Positions 1 through 9,053 of a stretch of 34,967 nucleotides of DNA are shown in pieces. How positions within the stretch are numbered: position 1 is the stretch's first letter; every line of letters starts with the position of its first letter. The notes under the pieces were generated by a model. The model ran no database searches. It was given only the letters and a program-made list of their open reading frames with translations, and had not been told where the DNA came from. The DNA comes from an uncultured Bacteroidia bacterium (lineage in GTDB: Bacteria > Bacteroidota > Bacteroidia > Bacteroidales > UBA932): contig CACXCS010000030.1 of the NCBI GenBank assembly GCA_902766255.1, positions 1-34,967 of the forward strand, given 5' to 3'. Position numbers and translations under genes: made by a program.

Positions 1-1
1 C

Positions 2-802
2 CCGGCCCTGGGCAAAGTGGTGATGGAGGCCCAGTCCAAATATCTTACGCCGCTGGTGCTGGAACTCGGCGGCAAGAGCCCCTGCATCGTGGACAAAGAC
101 GCCGACATTGAGCTGGCGGCACGCCGCATCGTATGGGGGAAGTGCCTCAACAGCGGGCAGACATGCATTGCCCCCGACTACCTTTTCCTGCACGAGGACA
201 TCAAGGAGGCCTTCGTAGAGGCGTTCAAAAAGGAGCTCGCCGGCCTGTACCCCGAGGGAACGAAAGATGCCAAACACTACGTGCATATAGTCCACGACCG
301 GGCCTTCGCACGCCTAACGTCGTATCTGAAGGACGGCACCGTGCTTGCCGGCGGCCACTCAGACCCTGCTACCCGCTGGATAGAGCCCACCCTCCTTGAC
401 GGCGTAAGCCCCGACGCTCCCGTAATGCAGGAAGAGATTTTCGGTCCCATCTTTCCCATCTTGACCTTCCGCGAGCGCAACGAGGTGGAGAAGTTCGTAT
501 GCAGCCGGGAAAAGCCACTGGCATTCTATTACTTCGGCAAGAAGGCCGACGGCTGGAGCATTTTGTCTCACACCACTTCCGGCGGCGCATGCATCAACGA
601 CGTCATCATGCACGTGGCCAACAGCCATATTCCCTTCGGCGGCGTGGGCAATTCGGGCATGGGAAGCTACCACAGCGAGCGCAGCTTCCTGGCTTTCAGC
701 CACGAGCGCTCGGTGCTCGTAACCCCCACGTGCATCGATCTTAAGTTCCGCTACATGCCGTACGGAATGTTCAAGCTGGCAAAAAAGATGCTGCTGAGAT
801 AG
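2..802 (+). CDS. NAD(P)-dependent aldehyde dehydrogenase, 5'-truncated by the window edge
   Basis: This is the C-terminal part of an aldehyde dehydrogenase, which oxidises an aldehyde to its carboxylic acid with NAD(P)+. The reading frame is open to the left edge (PALGKVVMEAQ...), so the true start lies outside. The family motif LELGGKSP carries the conserved Glu, and NSGQTC carries the catalytic Cys. The later EEIFGPIFPI and PFGGVGNSGMG segments and the tail (FSHERSVL) are typical of the short class-3-like ALDHs of about 450-460 residues. About 267 residues are visible, so roughly 190 are missing. The substrate cannot be told from sequence. It converges on the DUF5686 gene with only 2 bp between the stop codons, and no terminator hairpin is seen there. 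Confidence 0.93.
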   Translation, partial: PALGKVVMEAQSKYLTPLVLELGGKSPCIVDKDADIELAARRIVWGKCLNSGQTCIAPDYLFLHEDIKEAFVEAFKKELAGLYPEGTKDAKHYVHIVHDRAFARLTSYLKDGTVLAGGHSDPATRWIEPTLLDGVSPDAPVMQEEIFGPIFPILTFRERNEVEKFVCSREKPLAFYYFGKKADGWSILSHTTSGGACINDVIMHVANSHIPFGGVGNSGMGSYHSERSFLAFSHERSVLVTPTCIDLKFRYMPYGMFKLAKKMLLR

Positions 803-804
803 GG

Positions 805-3351
805 CTAGAACCTGATTTCCATACCCAGATTGATAGTCCACAGACGGCGGGCAGGTACCATCTGTCCGTCGGGGCCGGGTACGGTGGTATGCGTGATTCG
901 CCGCACGTAATCTACGCGCAGCAGGCGGAATATATTGGAAACGCCGATACCCAGCTCCACATAAGGCACACCGCCCATGGGCTGGGTCATATAGCTGAAC
1001 GTCTTGCCTCCACGCAGGGAATAAACATGTGTGGGGAACTTGGTCATTGCGCCGTAAGACATGTCGGTGCCGTTGTTGGCGTCGGTCAGCATTCCGTAGG
1101 CAATCTTGGCGCTGAACTCCTCGCGCAACTGAAGTTTGCGCAACAGAGGTATCTTGCCCAATATGAAGCCGTTGAGATTGTGATACCAGATGAGCTGCGC
1201 CCAGCGGTCGGAGGCGAATTCAAAGTACTCCATGCAGGAGAATGCGCTCTTGTCCAGAATGTTGGTTGTATTGCCCGGGAACAGGTTAAGCATGGTCCAG
1301 GGTACACGCCCGATGATGGCACCGGCGTTGAAATGCATATCCGACATTCCGAACGGCGGTATGCGGAACTTCCAGTCAATGTAGAGCTGCGGCTTGAAGT
1401 AACCCACGTCGCCCGGACGCAGGCCCGGTATCGATCCCCCCAGGTCGATAGACACTATAGGGAAGAAAGTGTGGACGAAGGCCTTGTTGAAGTAGCCCCT
1501 GTTGACCGTCTCCTCCTTTGAGAAACGCAGCTGGATACGGGCTTCGTTGGTAGCGACGCTGGGAAGAAATCCGCCGTCCCAAGTATCCATAGGCACGAAC
1601 ATGTTGGAATAGTAGCGCCTGGCTGCCACCTCGGCAAAGAAGTTGAAGTTCATCGAGAACTCATGCTCGAAAAAGGCCGAGAAGTTGCTGCGCGGAGCCA
1701 GCCTCGAGGTTCCCCCCCAGATTGATGCCAGCAGGTTGCCGCTGGTAAGGTTGCTGCTGCCCTTGCCCAGCTGGAATACATCGTAGGACGCATCCAGGGT
1801 GAGCTTGCTGAACGGCTCCTTGCGGAAAAGATGCTCGTAGGTTAGTCCACCCTTGACCTGCTTGTCTTTGAAGCCGTATGCGACAAAACTGGTCCAGCGG
1901 AACTTCTTACTCAATTCTTTGGACGTGTGCAGGCCCAGACGCGGCTTGAAGCCCTCGAGATTGTTGTTGCTGATCAGCTGAAGATAAGGGCCTATGCCTA
2001 TAGGACCGATGTCCAGATATTCTGTAACGAGTGTGTAAACAGTACGATAGGTTGTTTTGTAGAGCGGGGCATCCTGTACCTGGTCCACCATCTTGTAAAT
2101 GTCCTGCTCCTTTGGGGTTAGCTCGTAAGGGCGCGCCTCGTTCCAGAAGGCGTCATCTTTGTGATTGGCGTCTTCAAGCACTTTGACTTTACCGTCAGCC
2201 ACCTGCATATCCTCGATTGCAATAGGGCTGAAGTCAAGGTCGGAATAATTGAGCTGGCGGGTACCGATGACCGACATCACACGGGAAGAATCGCCAAGGG
2301 CTATTGAGAAGTCGGCGTACAACTTGTCTTGTTTATAGAACCAGGTGGAGTCAGGAAGCCGTTGATAATCAGTCTCAAGCACAATATCGCGCAGCCAGTT
2401 TACGTTGCCGCCCTTGACCATCTTGGCCTTGATGCTCTTGAGGGCGAACTCCTCGGCATCGATGCGCATTTCGCCGTCCAGCGCGGGTGTGGAGATACCC
2501 TTCTTGGGGTGGTAGCGCACCACATATGTCTTGCGCCCGTCCATCTGCAGGGAGTCAACAATGAAGTAGTTATAATACAGCAGGCCGCCGTTCTGGATGG
2601 GCGAGGGAAACTCTACGTCGAAACTGTTGACGAAAGGACGGTAGAAATTGACCCGAAGATGCATGCTGCCCGTGAACTGGCTGAGCATATTGTGGTCGGG
2701 GTTGATGCCGGAAATGCGGTTGGCCAGCACAGTTTCGTTGTCGATGTCGGGGGAATCTGTGTGACGCCGCTCGACTACAGACTCGGAAATCATGGCCGGC
2801 AGATAGGGCACGCCGCTCACCACGGAAGTGTCGATGTAGTCGAACACAAAGCCGAAGTCACGCAGGAAAGCCTTGCTCCTGAGTTGCTCGCGGGGATGCG
2901 TGAGATCCAGCTCCATCTTGTTGTATATCTTGCACTTATAGTACGGCCGACGGTCTGGATCGTTACGGTCGCGGTGGGCGTCGATATTACGGAGCAGACG
3001 CTTGATGAGTCGGTTGTCGGCCTTGACAAAGGCTCCCGAAAGCTGATTGTCGGTGAGCTTGAGCTTGAAATTCACCTCGGTGAATGCACCACGTTTGACC
3101 TCTTTCTCCTGAGTATCGTAGCCAAGCAGCTGGCACACCAGCACTTGCGCTGAGGGGTCGCGGGTCTCGAGGGTGTAACGACCGTCGATATCGGCGGTAA
3201 GCCCTATTGTCGTACCTTTGAAGAACACGCCGGCAAAAGGGATGGGTTCGCCAGTATCCGCGTCAGTTACGACGCCGCGGACCTTGGTGGTCTGGGCGCC
3301 GAGAGACATGGCGGCAAGGAGCATCGCCAGTATGAGCAATGCACGTTTCAT
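805..3351 (-). CDS. DUF5686/carboxypeptidase-regulatory-like domain outer-membrane protein
   Basis: A protein of about 848 residues with a cleavable signal peptide (MKRALLILAMLLAAMSLGAQ). An N-terminal CarboxypepD_reg-like beta-sandwich follows (about residues 24-110, with GVVTDADTGEPIPFAGVFFKG and DIDGRYTL). The long remainder resembles DUF5686 proteins, which are thought to form an outer-membrane barrel in Bacteroidetes. It ends in an aromatic residue (GMEIRF), as barrel proteins often do. An in-frame upstream extension exists to 3426 but would overlap ispE and bury the signal peptide, so the ATG at 3351 is chosen. It is the last gene after sufC-sufD-ispE, 22 bp beyond ispE, and has its own TATCTTTG box. 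The molecular function of DUF5686 proteins is not established. Confidence 0.85.
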   Translation of the reverse strand: MKRALLILAMLLAAMSLGAQTTKVRGVVTDADTGEPIPFAGVFFKGTTIGLTADIDGRYTLETRDPSAQVLVCQLLGYDTQEKEVKRGAFTEVNFKLKLTDNQLSGAFVKADNRLIKRLLRNIDAHRDRNDPDRRPYYKCKIYNKMELDLTHPREQLRSKAFLRDFGFVFDYIDTSVVSGVPYLPAMISESVVERRHTDSPDIDNETVLANRISGINPDHNMLSQFTGSMHLRVNFYRPFVNSFDVEFPSPIQNGGLLYYNYFIVDSLQMDGRKTYVVRYHPKKGISTPALDGEMRIDAEEFALKSIKAKMVKGGNVNWLRDIVLETDYQRLPDSTWFYKQDKLYADFSIALGDSSRVMSVIGTRQLNYSDLDFSPIAIEDMQVADGKVKVLEDANHKDDAFWNEARPYELTPKEQDIYKMVDQVQDAPLYKTTYRTVYTLVTEYLDIGPIGIGPYLQLISNNNLEGFKPRLGLHTSKELSKKFRWTSFVAYGFKDKQVKGGLTYEHLFRKEPFSKLTLDASYDVFQLGKGSSNLTSGNLLASIWGGTSRLAPRSNFSAFFEHEFSMNFNFFAEVAARRYYSNMFVPMDTWDGGFLPSVATNEARIQLRFSKEETVNRGYFNKAFVHTFFPIVSIDLGGSIPGLRPGDVGYFKPQLYIDWKFRIPPFGMSDMHFNAGAIIGRVPWTMLNLFPGNTTNILDKSAFSCMEYFEFASDRWAQLIWYHNLNGFILGKIPLLRKLQLREEFSAKIAYGMLTDANNGTDMSYGAMTKFPTHVYSLRGGKTFSYMTQPMGGVPYVELGIGVSNIFRLLRVDYVRRITHTTVPGPDGQMVPARRLWTINLGMEIRF

Positions 3352-3364
3352 TAGGTACGAACTG

Positions 3365-3372
3365 CAAAGATA
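3365..3372 (-). promoter_or_regulatory. Bacteroidetes-type -7 box for the DUF5686 gene
   Basis: TATCTTTG on the minus strand matches TAnnTTTG and sits 13 nt before the ATG at 3351. A TTTC lies 19 nt further upstream where a TTTG -33 box would be expected. A perfect 7-bp inverted repeat (TTTTCGG/CCGAAAA, 3377-3396) within the last ispE codons lies just upstream. Confidence 0.45.
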
Positions 3373-3373
3373 A

Positions 3374-4159
3374 TCATTTTCGGAAGAATCCGAAAACCGA
3401 GGAGCCGGATCCGGACATTGCGGCATACACGGCGCCGCGGCGGTAGAAATCCTGTATGAGGGCAGGGATTTCGGGGTGGCGGGGACAGACGGTGGTCTCG
3501 AAGTCGTTGACGACGTTGCCTTTCCACTGTTCCATTGGAAGCCGGAGAGCGTCCCGCAGTGGCAGGGGCTGCCAGCTGTCCCGTGGCACGATGCCCGAAT
3601 ACGCTTCCTTAGTGCTTACGGAAACAGGGTCGCCCGAAGCGTCCAATGGGATCTCCACCCTGAGTTCATAGCCCGAAAGGTCGATGTCGAATGGCTCCAG
3701 GATCTCTCCCCTGCCGGTGGCAAACATGGGACGGTTATGCAGGAAGAATGCACAATCGGAGCCGAGACGGGAGGCATAAGAAGAAAGGGCCGGTGCGGAA
3801 AGACCAAGGTTGAACATATCGTTGAGGCCGCGGAGCATAAATGCGGCATCGGCGCTTCCGCCCCCGAGTCCTGCGCCTACCGGCGCATGCTTTTCAAGAT
3901 GAATGTACACAGCCGGCAATTCCGGGAAATCTGCCTTCAACATACGCCAGGCGCGTACGGTCAGGTCGTCCATCGGGTCCCAGAGAGTGTAGTCCGGGTG
4001 GTCTATGGACACTGTCAAATATTTGGCAGGCTCAACCGTAATGGTGTCGGAATAGCCGTAGTACGGCACGAACAGGGTTTCGATGTCGTGATACCCGTCG
4101 GGGCGGCGGCGTATCACGTTCAGGCCCACGTTGACCTTGGTGCAGGTATGGAGAATCAT
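3374..4159 (-). CDS. ispE: 4-diphosphocytidyl-2-C-methyl-D-erythritol kinase (IspE)
   Basis: A GHMP-family kinase of 261 residues. It phosphorylates CDP-methylerythritol with ATP in the non-mevalonate (MEP) isoprenoid pathway in the cytoplasm. The N-terminus has the IspE signature (TKVNVGLNVIRRRPDGYHDIETL), the ATP-binding GHMP loop reads PVGAGLGGGSADAAF (about residues 92-106), and the C-terminus has the AAMSGSGSSVFGFF motif. Length is slightly short of the usual 270-290. The start ATG overlaps the sufD stop in an ATGA tetranucleotide, so translation is probably coupled to the SUF genes. Iron-sulfur assembly and the MEP pathway are linked, because the last two MEP enzymes, IspG and IspH, carry [4Fe-4S] clusters; that functional link is inference here. 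Confidence 0.95.
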   Translation of the reverse strand: MILHTCTKVNVGLNVIRRRPDGYHDIETLFVPYYGYSDTITVEPAKYLTVSIDHPDYTLWDPMDDLTVRAWRMLKADFPELPAVYIHLEKHAPVGAGLGGGSADAAFMLRGLNDMFNLGLSAPALSSYASRLGSDCAFFLHNRPMFATGRGEILEPFDIDLSGYELRVEIPLDASGDPVSVSTKEAYSGIVPRDSWQPLPLRDALRLPMEQWKGNVVNDFETTVCPRHPEIPALIQDFYRRGAVYAAMSGSGSSVFGFFRK

Positions 4160-4716
4160 AAGGCTCTGTTCAGGACGGGGGCGAGGAAAGCCTCAACCTG
4201 CATGGCCCTGGCCTCCTGCTCGGGGATGCCGCGGCTGCGCATGTAGAAGAGTTCCTCGGGATTAAGGTAGCCGGTGGTGGCACCGTGCGAGCATTCCACG
4301 TCGTCGGCATAGATTTCCAGCTGCGGGCGCGCCTCGCAAAATGCTGATTCCGAGAGCAGAAGCGAGTGGGCCTGCTGGTGGGCAACGGTCTTCATGGCTC
4401 CGGAGGCCACATACACCAGGCCGTCGAATTCAGCCTTGGCGCTTCCGCCCACCACGCCTTTGAAGAGCTGCTCTGAATGGCATCCGGGAACGTTATGCCT
4501 CACTATGACCTGAAGGCGGATGCGCTCGTCGGAGCTGCAGCGCCAGGCTCCGGCAAGGTCCAGCGAAGCGCCAGGGCCGTCGAGATGAATCTCAAGGGCC
4601 TTTTCGCAGCTGGTGCCTTCCGGAACGATGAGCGTGAGGTGGAGCTGCTCGCCCGCTTCAAGATGCAGTACGGCCGGCATGGGATCACGCCCGACTACTA
4701 TCACTTCCTTATCCAT
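4156..4716 (-). CDS. sufD: Short SufD-family Fe-S cluster assembly protein (C-terminal core only)
   Basis: This encodes 186 residues matching only the C-terminal part of SufD, the scaffold partner in the SufBCD iron-sulfur assembly complex. The beta-helix-like middle (CHSEQLFKGVVGG...AEFDGLVYV) leads to the diagnostic tail DDVECSHGATTGYLNPEEL and YMRSRGIPEQEA. The His in CSHGAT corresponds to the His implicated at the SufB-SufD interface in E. coli. Typical SufD is about 420-450 residues, so roughly 240 N-terminal residues are absent. The start overlaps the sufC stop by 8 nt (ATGGATAA), which leaves no room for a longer form without overlapping sufC deeply. It looks intact rather than frameshifted. 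It follows sufC and precedes ispE. Confidence 0.85.
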   Translation of the reverse strand: MDKEVIVVGRDPMPAVLHLEAGEQLHLTLIVPEGTSCEKALEIHLDGPGASLDLAGAWRCSSDERIRLQVIVRHNVPGCHSEQLFKGVVGGSAKAEFDGLVYVASGAMKTVAHQQAHSLLLSESAFCEARPQLEIYADDVECSHGATTGYLNPEELFYMRSRGIPEQEARAMQVEAFLAPVLNRAL

Positions 4717-5461
4717 CGATGCCGTCGTATCCCTGGGTTTCTATGAGATCCACTAGTTCGCGTCCGCCGGTGCGTACGATACGACCGTCTTTAAGCACGT
4801 GCACCACATCGGGAACTATGTATTCCAACAGGCGTTGATAGTGGGTGATGACGATTGTGGCCGTATCGGGGGTGCGCAGACGTTTTACCCCGTCGGCCAC
4901 GATGCGCAGGGCGTCGACGTCAAGGCCGCTGTCTGTTTCGTCGAGTATGCTGAGGGTGGGCTCGAGCATAGCCATCTGGAATATCTCGTTGCGCTTTTTC
5001 TCGCCGCCGGAGAAGCCAACGTTGACCTCGCGCTTTGCAAACTCGCCTTTCATCTGCACCAGGGCCATTTTTTCCTTGAGCAGATGGAGGAACTCGGCAG
5101 GCTTGAGTTCGGGCATGCCCTGAGCCTTGCGGCGGGCATTCAGGGCAGCCTTCATAAAGTTGGTGATGCTCACGCCGGGGATCTCCACAGGGTACTGGAA
5201 ACTCAGGAAGATACCCGCCCACGAGCGCACCTCGGGGGGAAGTGCCAGCAGGTTTCGGCCGTCGTAAGATACGCTGCCGGAGCTTACCGTGTAATCGGGA
5301 CGCCCCGCAAGCACGGCGCTCAGGGTGGATTTTCCCGCTCCGTTGGGGCCCATCACGGCATGCACCTCACCACGGCGTATGGTTAAGTTGACGCCCTTGA
5401 GTATCTCGCGACCTTCGATCCCTGCGTGCAGATCTTTAATTTCAAGCAATATGTCAGACAT
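4709..5461 (-). CDS. sufC: Fe-S cluster assembly ATPase SufC
   Basis: An ABC-type ATPase of 250 residues, the full family length, that powers SufBCD-dependent iron-sulfur cluster assembly in the cytosol. Walker A is GPNGAGKST (about residues 38-46). The signature loop FSGGEKKRNEI and the Walker B/D-loop ILDETDSGLDVDAL are SufC hallmarks, and the switch His is in ITHYQRLLEYI. It is first in the run sufC-sufD-ispE. The ATG at 5461 is preceded by a TAAATTTG -7 box. Unlike the usual sufBCD order, sufB is about 2.1 kb away in a different transcription unit. Confidence 0.97.
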   Translation of the reverse strand: MSDILLEIKDLHAGIEGREILKGVNLTIRRGEVHAVMGPNGAGKSTLSAVLAGRPDYTVSSGSVSYDGRNLLALPPEVRSWAGIFLSFQYPVEIPGVSITNFMKAALNARRKAQGMPELKPAEFLHLLKEKMALVQMKGEFAKREVNVGFSGGEKKRNEIFQMAMLEPTLSILDETDSGLDVDALRIVADGVKRLRTPDTATIVITHYQRLLEYIVPDVVHVLKDGRIVRTGGRELVDLIETQGYDGIDG

Positions 5462-5480
5462 ATAGAATCTTTTGGAGCTT

Positions 5481-5488
5481 CAAATTTA
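5481..5488 (-). promoter_or_regulatory. -7 promoter box for sufCD-ispE
   Basis: TAAATTTG on the minus strand fits TAnnTTTG and lies 19 nt before the sufC ATG. It is in the 135-bp AT-rich divergent spacer between sufC and the MFS transporter gene (5462-5596). In this spacer I see only a weak plus-strand candidate (TATTTTTA near 5537-5544) for the transporter. Confidence 0.45.
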
Positions 5489-5596
5489 ATCATTATTCAG
5501 CTTAAAGGAAAACTTTTATTATCGGTTTAAAATTATTATTTTTACACTAACAATAATCCGCACTAGAGCTTCCAATACCGAAACCAACAAAGAATC

Positions 5597-7009
5597 ATGA
5601 AGATACTAGATTTCTACAGAATAAGCCCCGCTTCCGCAAACAAGGTCGCTGCCGAAAAGGTGGACAAGACCTACAAGAGACAGAGGATGCAGACTTTCAT
5701 TGCCGCGACGCTGGGTTATGCCCTTTATTATGTATGCCGCCTGTCCATGGGCGTTATGAAGCAGCCCATCATCGATGCTGGCCTTCTGAACGCCACTCAG
5801 CTGGGTATCATCGGCGCATGCCTTTATTGGAGCTACGCAGTGGGCAAGCTGGTCAACGGGTTCCTTGCCGACAGTGCAAATATCAAGCGCTTCATGGCCA
5901 CCGGCATTATCATTTCCGTGGCCATGAACTTCATCATGGGAGTTCTGGGCGTAGGCGCACTGGGCGGCACTATAGCCAACAGCGCCCTTTTCATTTCATT
6001 CTGTGTGTTCTGGGCCATAAACGGATGGGCGCAGTCGATGGGCGCGCCCGCCAGCATAGTGAGCCTTTCGCGCTGGTTCCCCATCAAGACAAGGGGTACG
6101 TACTACGGCATCTTCAGTGCTTCGCACAATATCGGTGAGGGACTTTCGTTCATATTCGTAGGCTCTATCGTGGCCGCTTTCGGGTGGAAATGGGGCTTCT
6201 TTGGCGCCGCCATGGCCGGATTGCTGGGATTTGTACTCATCATGCTCTGCTTCCACGACAACCCCGACAGCAAGGGACTTCCGCCCATCGAAGTACTATC
6301 AGGCGAGAAAACGCAGGAAGAATACGACGCCACGCATGAGAGCGACGCTCTGGCAGCAAAGGACGCTCAGATGGCCCAGAGGCTTGAGACCAAGCAGATG
6401 CAGAGGGCGGTCATCAAGAACCCGGGGGTATGGATTCTGGCGCTATCCAGTGCATTTATGTACATGAGCCGCTATGCCATCAACGAGTGGGGCACCATCT
6501 TCCTGCAGGAGGCCAAGGGCTACGACCTGGCTGGGGCAGCGGCAATCATAGGCGTCAATCCCATATTCGGAATAATCGGGACCGTGGTGTCAGGATGGCT
6601 CTCCGATGTACTGTTCAAGGGTGACCGCAAATATCCGGCTTTCGTGGCCGGCCTGTTGGAAGCTGTCGCACTGGCGCTCTTCCTCTTCGGAGGCCCTGCC
6701 AAATGGATCAACATCCTGGCGATGGTACTGTTCGGTGTGGCCATCGGCGTGCTCATCAGCTTCCTTGGCGGCCTGATGGCGGTGGACCTCGTTCCCCGCA
6801 AGGCGAGCGGAGCGGCACTTGGCATAGTGGGAATAGCTTCTTATGCAGCTGCAGGCCTTCAGAATATCGTTACCGGCTTGCTGCTTGACAATCATATAGT
6901 TGACGGCGTTCACGATTTTACCTATGTCAGCTGGTTCTGGCTGGGTGCCGCCATAATCTCTTTCCTGCTGCCCATTCTCAACTGGAAGCGTAAGCAACAG
7001 ATCATATAA
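5597..7009 (+). CDS. Organophosphate:phosphate antiporter-type MFS transporter (GlpT/UhpT/UhpC family)
   Basis: A 470-residue inner-membrane protein with about 12 hydrophobic segments. It resembles the glycerol-3-phosphate/hexose-phosphate antiporters, which swap an organophosphate for inorganic phosphate. Two Arg residues fall where GlpT has its phosphate-binding Arg pair: R48 (YYVCRLSMGV) and R292 (MSRYAINEWGTIFL). The family segments NGWAQSMGAPAS and SRWFPIKTRGTYYGI are present, and a charged central loop covers about residues 225-275. The substrate, or a UhpC-like sensor role, cannot be decided. It is monocistronic on the plus strand and splits the SUF genes. It ends 2 bp from the convergent pnuC stop. 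Confidence 0.88.
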   Translation: MKILDFYRISPASANKVAAEKVDKTYKRQRMQTFIAATLGYALYYVCRLSMGVMKQPIIDAGLLNATQLGIIGACLYWSYAVGKLVNGFLADSANIKRFMATGIIISVAMNFIMGVLGVGALGGTIANSALFISFCVFWAINGWAQSMGAPASIVSLSRWFPIKTRGTYYGIFSASHNIGEGLSFIFVGSIVAAFGWKWGFFGAAMAGLLGFVLIMLCFHDNPDSKGLPPIEVLSGEKTQEEYDATHESDALAAKDAQMAQRLETKQMQRAVIKNPGVWILALSSAFMYMSRYAINEWGTIFLQEAKGYDLAGAAAIIGVNPIFGIIGTVVSGWLSDVLFKGDRKYPAFVAGLLEAVALALFLFGGPAKWINILAMVLFGVAIGVLISFLGGLMAVDLVPRKASGAALGIVGIASYAAAGLQNIVTGLLLDNHIVDGVHDFTYVSWFWLGAAIISFLLPILNWKRKQQII

Positions 7010-7011
7010 AG

Positions 7012-7611
7012 CTATTCGCTGCGGCGGAACTTGCGGCGCCACGATACCAGCGACCAGATGCCGTTGGCAAGATACAGGGCGCTGACAACAGGCATGACAT
7101 ACAGTCCCGAGCTGATGTAAAGGACTATGTTGGCTACATTTACAAGCAGCCAGACTATCCAGCATTCCCAGTATTTGCGGGCGCTCAGGAACTGAGCCGC
7201 CAGGGTGAGCATCAGAATGAAGGAATCCAGCAGGGGCTGAGGGTCAGGGGCGAAAACTCCGGGCCATCTCTCCGGAAGCCACTGCAGGGCCTTGGCCCAC
7301 AGCAGGCCGCACAGGACAACAAAGGTGAACAAGTTTGCCCACTGCCACGGTTGCATTTTGCCGATTTTAAGGTCCCCTTTGGAGTTTTTCTCCTCCGCTT
7401 TGGGATGTGTCCAGCGCCAGTGTCCGTAAAGGTTGATTCCGAAGGCCACCGGCTGCAACAACATGGCGCTGTACAGATGCTGCCTCCAGAACAGAACGAA
7501 CAGGAATATATTGTACACATATCCCACCCAGAAATTGTACTTGGATCCGCGCCCGGCAAGGAATACGCAACTCAGGCCAAGTACAGCCGATACTATCTCA
7601 ACCCAGCTCAT
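7012..7611 (-). CDS. pnuC: PnuC-family nicotinamide riboside/vitamin transporter
   Basis: A 199-residue integral membrane protein with about seven hydrophobic segments and the PnuC-family features ([26 protein letters not shown], and a Trp-rich [16 protein letters not shown] tail). PnuC proteins move unphosphorylated nicotinamide riboside by facilitated diffusion. Some Bacteroidetes relatives (PnuT) carry thiamine and usually sit behind a thiamine riboswitch. None is possible here, because the ATG overlaps the sufB stop in ATGA, so it is translated from the psuK-psuG-sufB message. The substrate is therefore open. Three features suggest nothing unusual: normal length, a positively charged cytoplasmic tail, and no truncation. 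Confidence 0.88.
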   Translation of the reverse strand: MSWVEIVSAVLGLSCVFLAGRGSKYNFWVGYVYNIFLFVLFWRQHLYSAMLLQPVAFGINLYGHWRWTHPKAEEKNSKGDLKIGKMQPWQWANLFTFVVLCGLLWAKALQWLPERWPGVFAPDPQPLLDSFILMLTLAAQFLSARKYWECWIVWLLVNVANIVLYISSGLYVMPVVSALYLANGIWSLVSWRRKFRRSE

Positions 7612-9053
7612 CCTACCGCCCCCTCCAATGACAGGCTCAGCAGTTTTTGAGCTTCAACGGCAAACTCCATGGGCAGGCGGCTCAACACCTCCTTGGCGTA
7701 ACCTCCTACTATCAAGGCGGTTGCATCCTCAGGACCTATGCCCCTCTGACCGCAGTAGAAGAGCTGGTCGTCGCTGATCTTGGAGGTAGTGGCTTCATGC
7801 TCCACCACCGCCTTGGGGCAGAAATTCTTAATGACGGGGAAGGTATGTGCACCACACTCCGAGCCAATGAGCAAAGAGTCGCAGGACGAGAAATTCCTTG
7901 CACCCTCGGCCCCGGGCCCTATACGTACGAGTCCCCGGTAGCTGTTCTGGCTGTGCCCGGCCGAGATGCCTTTGGATACAATGCGGCTGCGTGTTCCGCG
8001 CCCCAGGTGTATCATCTTGGTGCCGGTATCGGCCTGCTGCCAGTTGCCGGTCATGGCCACGGAGTAGAACTCCGAGCTGCTGTAGTCCCCTTTAAGGATT
8101 GTGCTGGGATATTTCCAGGTTACGGCCGAGCCGGTCTCGACCTGTGTCCAGCTGAGATGCGAGCCATTACCGCGGCATAATCCCCTCTTGGTCACCAGGT
8201 TAAGTATGCCGCCGCGGCCCTGGGCATCGCCTGGATACCAGTTCTGAACAGTGCTGTATTTGACGTCGGCATCTTTTTCTACAATGATTTCCACTACTGC
8301 CGCGTGAAGCTGGTTTTCGTCGCGCATGGGGGCGGTACAACCCTCCATGTAGCTGAGTTTGGCGCCCTCGTCGGCAACAATGAGCGTACGCTCGAACTGC
8401 CCCGTTCCGGCGGCGTTGATGCGGAAGTAGCTGCTCAGTTCCATGGGGCACTCCACGCCCTTGGGTACGTAGCAGAAAGAGCCGTCGGAGAATACTGCGG
8501 AGTTGAGGGCGGCAAAGAAATTGTCGCCTGCAGGCACTACGGTGGCCAGGTACTTGCGCACCAGGTCGGGGTGCTCGCGGACGGCCTCGGAGAAGGAACA
8601 GAAGATTATTCCTTTGTCGGCCAGGGTTTTACGGAAGGTGGTAGCCACGCTTACCGAGTCAAAAACGGCATCCACCGCTACCTCCTTGGACTTCACGCCT
8701 GCCAGCACTTCCCTCTCGCGGAGGGGAATTCCCAGCTTGTCGAAGGTCTCCATGAGGGCCGGATCGATCTCTTTGGGGCGTTCGCTGTCCTTTTTGGGAG
8801 CAGCGTAGTAGATAATGTCCTGATAATCAATCTTTGGCAACTTCAGGTGGCCCCAATGGGGCTCCTTCATGCCCTGCCACTTGCGGAATGCGTCCAGACG
8901 GAAGTCCAGCAGCCACTGCGGTTCCCCTTTCTTGGCAGAAATCAGGCGAATTATATCTTCATTCAGGCCTTTGGGCACATACTCCTGCTCGACTTCGGTC
9001 ACGAAGCCCTCTTTGTACTCGCTTTCAGCTATGTCTTTCAACAAGTCATTCAT
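7608..9053 (-). CDS. sufB: Fe-S cluster assembly scaffold SufB
   Basis: SufB, about 481 residues, is the scaffold on which the SufBCD complex builds iron-sulfur clusters. Diagnostic segments include [33 protein letters not shown] and [21 protein letters not shown]. The C-terminal [17 protein letters not shown] carries the Cys equivalent to the essential SufB interface Cys, followed by [21 protein letters not shown]. The start is set at the ATG at 9053, because it overlaps the psuG stop as ATGA; a GTG four codons earlier (9065) is also in frame. The gene is separated from sufCD by pnuC and an oppositely oriented transporter, so its supply relative to SufCD would depend on two promoters. Confidence 0.97.
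   Translation of the reverse strand: MNDLLKDIAESEYKEGFVTEVEQEYVPKGLNEDIIRLISAKKGEPQWLLDFRLDAFRKWQGMKEPHWGHLKLPKIDYQDIIYYAAPKKDSERPKEIDPALMETFDKLGIPLREREVLAGVKSKEVAVDAVFDSVSVATTFRKTLADKGIIFCSFSEAVREHPDLVRKYLATVVPAGDNFFAALNSAVFSDGSFCYVPKGVECPMELSSYFRINAAGTGQFERTLIVADEGAKLSYMEGCTAPMRDENQLHAAVVEIIVEKDADVKYSTVQNWYPGDAQGRGGILNLVTKRGLCRGNGSHLSWTQVETGSAVTWKYPSTILKGDYSSSEFYSVAMTGNWQQADTGTKMIHLGRGTRSRIVSKGISAGHSQNSYRGLVRIGPGAEGARNFSSCDSLLIGSECGAHTFPVIKNFCPKAVVEHEATTSKISDDQLFYCGQRGIGPEDATALIVGGYAKEVLSRLPMEFAVEAQKLLSLSLEGAVG

Noticed and set aside
805-3426. Longer start at 3426 for the DUF5686 gene
   Set aside because: It would overlap ispE, place the signal peptide internally and lie upstream of the TATCTTTG promoter box.
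4156-4716. sufD pseudogene by frameshift
   Set aside because: The preceding sequence in all frames is intact sufC with overlapping codons, so there is no detached N-terminal piece to rejoin.
7012-7650. Thiamine (TPP) riboswitch upstream of the PnuC-family gene
   Set aside because: The pnuC start codon overlaps the sufB stop, leaving no leader, and no thi-box-like sequence was seen.
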